DNA of 9,678 nt from Blastocatellia bacterium (lineage in GTDB: Bacteria; Acidobacteriota; Blastocatellia; Pyrinomonadales; Pyrinomonadaceae). Below the pieces are notes generated by a model that saw only the letters and a list, made by a program, of their open reading frames with translations, was not told the origin of the DNA and did no database searches. Position numbers and translations under genes: made by a program. Position 1 is the first letter of the stretch, and every line of letters starts with the position of its first letter. Positions 7,071 to 9,678 of the stretch are shown in pieces. The stretch is taken from the NCBI GenBank assembly GCA_003175865.1, contig PSRF01000223.1:1-9678 (forward strand). The letters are read 5' to 3'.

Positions 7071-7262
7071 ATGAACGATCCTTGCGCGTGCGGCAGGGGC
7101 GAGAAATACAAGAAGTGTTGTCTCTCAGCGGATGAGACGAGTGACTTCCAATATCGCCGACAACTAAATCTGGAGTCGGATTTTAGTGACCGTCTGATTA
7201 CTGGGCCGAGTTGGAGTTTCGGTTACTACTCGACACTTGGGTCGCTTCTGGGGGAAATTTGA
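7071..7262 (+). CDS. Short SEC-C zinc-motif protein, probably 3'-truncated
   Basis: The 63-residue frame starts with a textbook SEC-C motif, PCACGRGEKYKKCC at 4-17, whose C5, C7, C16 and C17 bind one zinc ion. The motif occurs at the end of SecA and in many small proteins, where it can contact ribosome or protein partners. After QYRRQLNLESDF (about 27-38), which resembles the helix following the motif in longer SEC-C proteins, the sequence becomes unfamiliar. The last 12 codons are the antisense of the decayed gene at 7226-7447. Family members are usually much longer, so the gene was most likely cut by a deletion whose junction lies around 7185-7225. No clear ribosome binding site precedes the ATG. 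It may be a non-functional remnant. Confidence 0.55.
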   Translation: MNDPCACGRGEKYKKCCLSADETSDFQYRRQLNLESDFSDRLITGPSWSFGYYSTLGSLLGEI

Positions 7263-7447
7263 ATAGGTACAAAATAGTGTTGCGGGATAAAGATCGTCTT
7301 CACCGGTCTCATCGACGACTCGAACATACTGCTGTACTTGGGCCTGTGCGTCTTTAATGTCACATAGACCTTACGTACTTCAAGCGACTCGGGATAGCCG
7401 CCATCATCGATACAAAAGACATAAGACTATTCGGTTTCTTCAGACAT
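7226..7447 (-). pseudogene. Decayed gene for a small conserved protein: one nonsense codon, two frameshifts
   Basis: Read on the minus strand from the ATG at 7447: MSEETE, a TAG codon, then SYVFCIDDGGYPESLEVRKV continuing YVTL. One base is then missing, and the frame shifts to KDAQAQVQQYVRVVDETG followed by EDDLYPATLF. An extra T in the TTTT run then shifts it back to VPIQISPRSDPSVE and a TAG stop at 7226-7228. Joined, this gives about 73 residues resembling a family of small conserved bacterial proteins that I recall by the pattern CIDNSGY-ASLE-RK-Y...VRV-DE-GEDYLYP--LFVPI; its function is unknown to me. The two shifts compensate each other, so only the middle third is misread. No ribosome binding site is evident. 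Three lesions in 220 bases favour a true pseudogene over sequencing error. It overlaps the tail of the SEC-C frame by 37 bases. Confidence 0.72.
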
Positions 7448-7582
7448 CAACTCAATTGAGGTAACGTTTGATGTTTAGCTTATTTCTGCCGATTCCAATT
7501 CTAACTATTTTTACGCCTTCGGGATAACGCATTAGTAGTAAGATGCTCATTCTTTCTAATACAGGCCAAAGAATGGAATCAT
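7263..7582. other. Gap before the AIM24 pair, mostly occupied by the pseudogene
   Basis: Plus-strand frames here are short and meaningless; the minus strand up to 7447 is the decayed gene described separately. From 7448 to 7582 the sequence is AT-richer and should contain the start signals for the first AIM24 gene, but I see no convincing -35/-10 pair. Only a weak ribosome binding site (TGGAA, 7574-7578) precedes its ATG. Confidence 0.5.
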
Positions 7583-8545
7583 ATGAAACATTGTCCCTCC
7601 TGTAATCACACCTTCGCTGACAGTGAGACATTTTGCGGGTTTGACGGAACAAGGTTACTCGGTGACGCACCCGCTCAACCTGTTGCCACTCCAGTAAAAA
7701 CGGAGGCGCCACGTGTGCCCAACGCCCCAGCTTCGTCTGATCCCGTCGAGCGAATCACGTGTGAATGGTGCCAGGGAATGAACCAGAAGACAGCAGTCTC
7801 ATGCTGGGCATGTGGCGCACCGCTCGACATCAAGAATCTCGTGAGTGAATCCGGTTGGCGCGAGGCACCGCGAATCAGAGACATGACTGAGATTCATTTT
7901 GGTCTGAGCACCTGCCAGGTCGAGGGCGAGATTGTGCCCGCCGCAGAGATCAACCTCGGACAGGGTGACTCAGTTTTCTTCGAACATCATGTGCTGCTCT
8001 GGAAAGACGATCACACTCCCATGTCAGTGATGCCGTTGCAGGGTGGAATAAAACGCGCGCTGGCCGGAATGCCGTTCATCATCAGTGTCGCACAGGGACC
8101 AGGGCGAATTGCTTTCTCTCGCGACGCAACAGGCGAGTTAGTTGTACTGCCGTTGCATCCAGGGATGGAGCTCGATGTGCGTGAGCACGCTTTTCTTTTG
8201 GCATCGCATCACATTGATTACTCATACGTCCGGATCAAAGGCTTACGCAACATCCTGTTTGGCGGACAGGGAATGTTCATGGATCGTTTTGTGACGTCGA
8301 ACCAGCCGGGCCTGCTTTTACTTCACGGCTACGGCAACGTGTTCGAACGTGTGCTGCGTCCCGGTGAAAGCATCATGGTCGAGCCCGGCGCGTTTCTCTA
8401 CAAAGATTCTTCAGTGACGATGAACATCGAGTCGCAGCAATTGACGACTGGCTTCTTCGGCGGCACTGGCATGAACCTCGCGCGCATGACTGGACCTGGT
8501 CGCATTGGGATTCAATCAATGTACGTGCATCATCATACAGACTAA
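7583..8545 (+). CDS. AIM24-family protein with two N-terminal zinc ribbons
   Basis: A 320-residue cytosolic protein. Residues 4-24 are a CPSC...FCGFDGTRL knuckle: C4, C7 and C18, with Asp where the fourth Cys would be. A Pro/Ala-rich linker (28-52) follows. Residues 60-77 are a full zinc ribbon, C60-x2-C63 and C74-x2-C77. From SGW at 90-92 onward it is an AIM24 (TIGR00266-type, TRAP-like beta) domain with two pseudo-repeats: GDSVFFEHHVLLWKD (128-142) to GPGRIAFSRD (172-181), and GESIMVEPGAFLYKD (261-275) to GPGRIGIQSM (304-313). Yeast AIM24 is needed for mitochondrial inner-membrane organisation; the bacterial role is not established. The zinc ribbons suggest protein or nucleic-acid contacts. 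No signal peptide is present. It heads a tandem pair with its paralogue 119 bases downstream. The start has only a weak TGGAA site. Confidence 0.87.
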   Translation: MKHCPSCNHTFADSETFCGFDGTRLLGDAPAQPVATPVKTEAPRVPNAPASSDPVERITCEWCQGMNQKTAVSCWACGAPLDIKNLVSESGWREAPRIRDMTEIHFGLSTCQVEGEIVPAAEINLGQGDSVFFEHHVLLWKDDHTPMSVMPLQGGIKRALAGMPFIISVAQGPGRIAFSRDATGELVVLPLHPGMELDVREHAFLLASHHIDYSYVRIKGLRNILFGGQGMFMDRFVTSNQPGLLLLHGYGNVFERVLRPGESIMVEPGAFLYKDSSVTMNIESQQLTTGFFGGTGMNLARMTGPGRIGIQSMYVHHHTD

Positions 8546-8552
8546 AAACGGA

Positions 8553-8639
8553 GTCCAAAGTCCAACGCCTATGAATCGAAGCTGCGTTGATATCATTGAA
8601 AACTTTAGCCACGAAGACTTTGGACATTGGACATTGGAC
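8553..8639. repeat. Heptameric GGACNTT-type repeat with inverted arm
   Basis: Between the two AIM24 genes, 8616-8639 is a run of heptads (GACTTTG, GACATTG, GACATTG, GAC). GTCCAAAGTC at 8553-8562 is the exact inverted copy of GACTTTGGAC at 8616-8625. A 6-bp inner stem, CAACGC (8563-8568) with GCGTTG (8584-8589), lies inside. Short tandem heptads of this kind are known as intergenic repeats in cyanobacteria and occur in other bacteria. Here they could fold the spacer transcript into a structure between the two coding regions. Confidence 0.65.
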
Positions 8640-8664
8640 GAATACTTATCGGCATAGGAAAACA

Positions 8665-9552
8665 ATGACCGAAAGAACCCATACTTGCCCATGGTGCGGC
8701 CTCGTCACTGACGGCTCAACACTCAGCTGTCCGGCATGCGGCGCAACGATCGACTCGAGTCACATCGTCACTCAATCAGGCTGGTCGGAACTTCCCGGCA
8801 GAAAGGACATGGCCAAGCTTCAGTTTGGAAACTCATTTTGTCAGATTGAAGGTGTCTACGTTCCCGTTGCTGATATGAGTCTTGCGCCAGGTGACGGTGT
8901 TTACTTCGCGCATCATGTGCTGCTCTGGAAAGATCCGCAGGTGAACATCACGACGATGGGATTGAAGGGTGCATGGAAGCGACTGCTTTCGGGGATGCCC
9001 CTGGTGATGACACAGGCGCATGGACCAGGCCACATTGCGTTTTCTCGCGACGCGCCTGGCGAGATGATCGCGATGCCGCTACAACCGGGACAAGCAGTCG
9101 ATGTGCGTGAGCATCTGTTTCTCGTCGCTACAAGTCAAATTACGTACGATTGGTTTCAGACAGGCATTTGGTTTACGACAAAGAGCGGCAATGAATCTGA
9201 GACTCATTATCCTTTGGGCATGTTCATGGATCGGTTCTATGCGCCGGCCACACCCGGATTGTTGTTATTGCACGGCGCGGGTAACGCTTTCGTCCGTTAC
9301 CTCCAGCCGGGTCAGACGATTCTTGTGAAACCTACGGCGCTACTGTTCAAGGATCCAACGGTGCAGATGCAATTACACTTCGAACATCCGGCGGGCACGT
9401 GGAGTTCATGGCGTTCGTGGGGAAATCGTTATTTGTGGTTGCGTTTACATGGACCAGGACGCGTCGCAGTGCAATCAGCTTACTCGCCTCTTGAGGACAA
9501 CGGTCGCAACATCACCGGCCACAGCGGCGCCACTACCCAATACTGGGGTTGA
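8665..9552 (+). CDS. AIM24-family protein with one N-terminal zinc ribbon, paralogue of the upstream gene
   Basis: A 295-residue cytosolic protein. Residues 8-25 form a complete zinc ribbon (CPWC at 8-11, CPAC at 22-25), matching the second ribbon of the upstream protein; the first knuckle and the Pro-rich linker are absent. After SGW (38-40) comes the AIM24 domain with GDGVYFAHHVLLWKD (76-90), GPGHIAFSRDAPGE (120-133), VDVREHLFLVA (145-155), MFMDRF (186-191), PGLLLLHGAGN (197-207) and GPGRVAVQSAY (263-273). It has an extra loop around 165-183 and a C-terminal tail (280-295) lacking in its partner. The frame is open from 8587 (TTG), but that stretch is the repeat-containing spacer. The ATG at 8665 has AGGAA nearby and starts where the ribbon begins. 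Probably cotranscribed with the upstream gene. Confidence 0.87.
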   Translation: MTERTHTCPWCGLVTDGSTLSCPACGATIDSSHIVTQSGWSELPGRKDMAKLQFGNSFCQIEGVYVPVADMSLAPGDGVYFAHHVLLWKDPQVNITTMGLKGAWKRLLSGMPLVMTQAHGPGHIAFSRDAPGEMIAMPLQPGQAVDVREHLFLVATSQITYDWFQTGIWFTTKSGNESETHYPLGMFMDRFYAPATPGLLLLHGAGNAFVRYLQPGQTILVKPTALLFKDPTVQMQLHFEHPAGTWSSWRSWGNRYLWLRLHGPGRVAVQSAYSPLEDNGRNITGHSGATTQYWG

Positions 9553-9615
9553 TATTCGATCTAGTGATAGTGCGGCCTCCTGGTGCTCTTACCTAAGTTG
9601 TGAGAATTGCAAATA

Positions 9616-9634
9616 CCACCGGCTTGTCCGGTGG
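9616..9634 (+). terminator. Small hairpin after the AIM24 pair, possible terminator
   Basis: CCACCGG (9616-9622) and CCGGTGG (9628-9634) form a perfect 7-bp stem with a 5-base loop, 64 bases past the stop of the second AIM24 gene. The following bases, AGACTTTGCTTTC, are T-rich but not a continuous run, so termination would be weak. Nothing else is recognised between 9553 and the window end. Confidence 0.45.
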
Positions 9635-9678
9635 AGACTTTGCTTTCTGCTACCAACGGAGCAATTGATCGTCTCGAG

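Noticed and set aside
7452..7884. Minus-strand frames overlapping the start of the first AIM24 gene (7452-7712 and 7675-7884)
   Set aside because: They are antisense to the zinc-ribbon coding region, and their translations show no known motif.
8553..8639. Heptad repeat as a CRISPR array
   Set aside because: The units are only seven bases, contiguous and without spacers, and there are no cas genes.
8587..8664. TTG-initiated extension of the second AIM24 protein
   Set aside because: It would translate the heptad repeat, and homology to the upstream paralogue begins after the ATG at 8665.

Overview
The window looks like a piece of an acidobacterial chromosome, most likely from the Blastocatellia/Pyrinomonadaceae side of the phylum. 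This is inferred from a roughly balanced base composition, a very large Oar-like TonB-dependent receptor with an N-terminal carboxypeptidase-regulatory-like domain, zinc-ribbon proteins carrying the C-x2-C...FC-x2-DGT pattern, and intergenic hairpins of the GGAGCG..AGCGAC type. No marker gene fixes the taxonomy. There are no rRNA or tRNA genes, CRISPR arrays or recognisable insertion sequences.

Layout. Positions 42-3677 (minus) encode the TonB-dependent receptor, followed by a terminator-type hairpin at the left edge (4-29). A 597-base divergent intergenic region (3678-4274) holds several palindromes, including two overlapping perfect 14-mers. It separates the receptor from a short single-domain TrmO tRNA methyltransferase (4275-4700, plus). 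Next is a secreted monohaem c-type cytochrome (4947-5570, plus). A long REP-like inverted repeat (5594-5684) sits in the convergent gap before a small conserved PH-like protein (5715-6083, minus). Divergent from that is a secreted DUF5666/OB-fold-like protein with a strong ribosome binding site (6450-6815, plus). A second hairpin of the same type (6961-7026) precedes a very short SEC-C zinc-motif gene (7071-7262, plus). That gene runs tail-to-tail into the remains of a minus-strand gene (7226-7447) carrying a nonsense codon and two compensating frameshifts. The right end is a tandem pair of paralogous AIM24-family proteins, each with N-terminal zinc ribbon(s) (7583-8545 and 8665-9552), separated by a heptameric GGACNTT-type repeat and followed by a small hairpin.

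How the genes fit together. Most are single-gene units with their own start signals and mixed orientation, so no multi-gene pathway is visible. The only convincing functional unit is the AIM24 pair, whose two members share exact DNA blocks and the same architecture. The stretch 6816-7582 looks like a decaying region (hairpin, truncated SEC-C gene, pseudogene). I found no clear evidence of a new defence, mobile or biosynthetic system. The most noteworthy items are the zinc-ribbon AIM24 pair, the reconstructable pseudogene, the overlapping palindromes and the hairpin elements.
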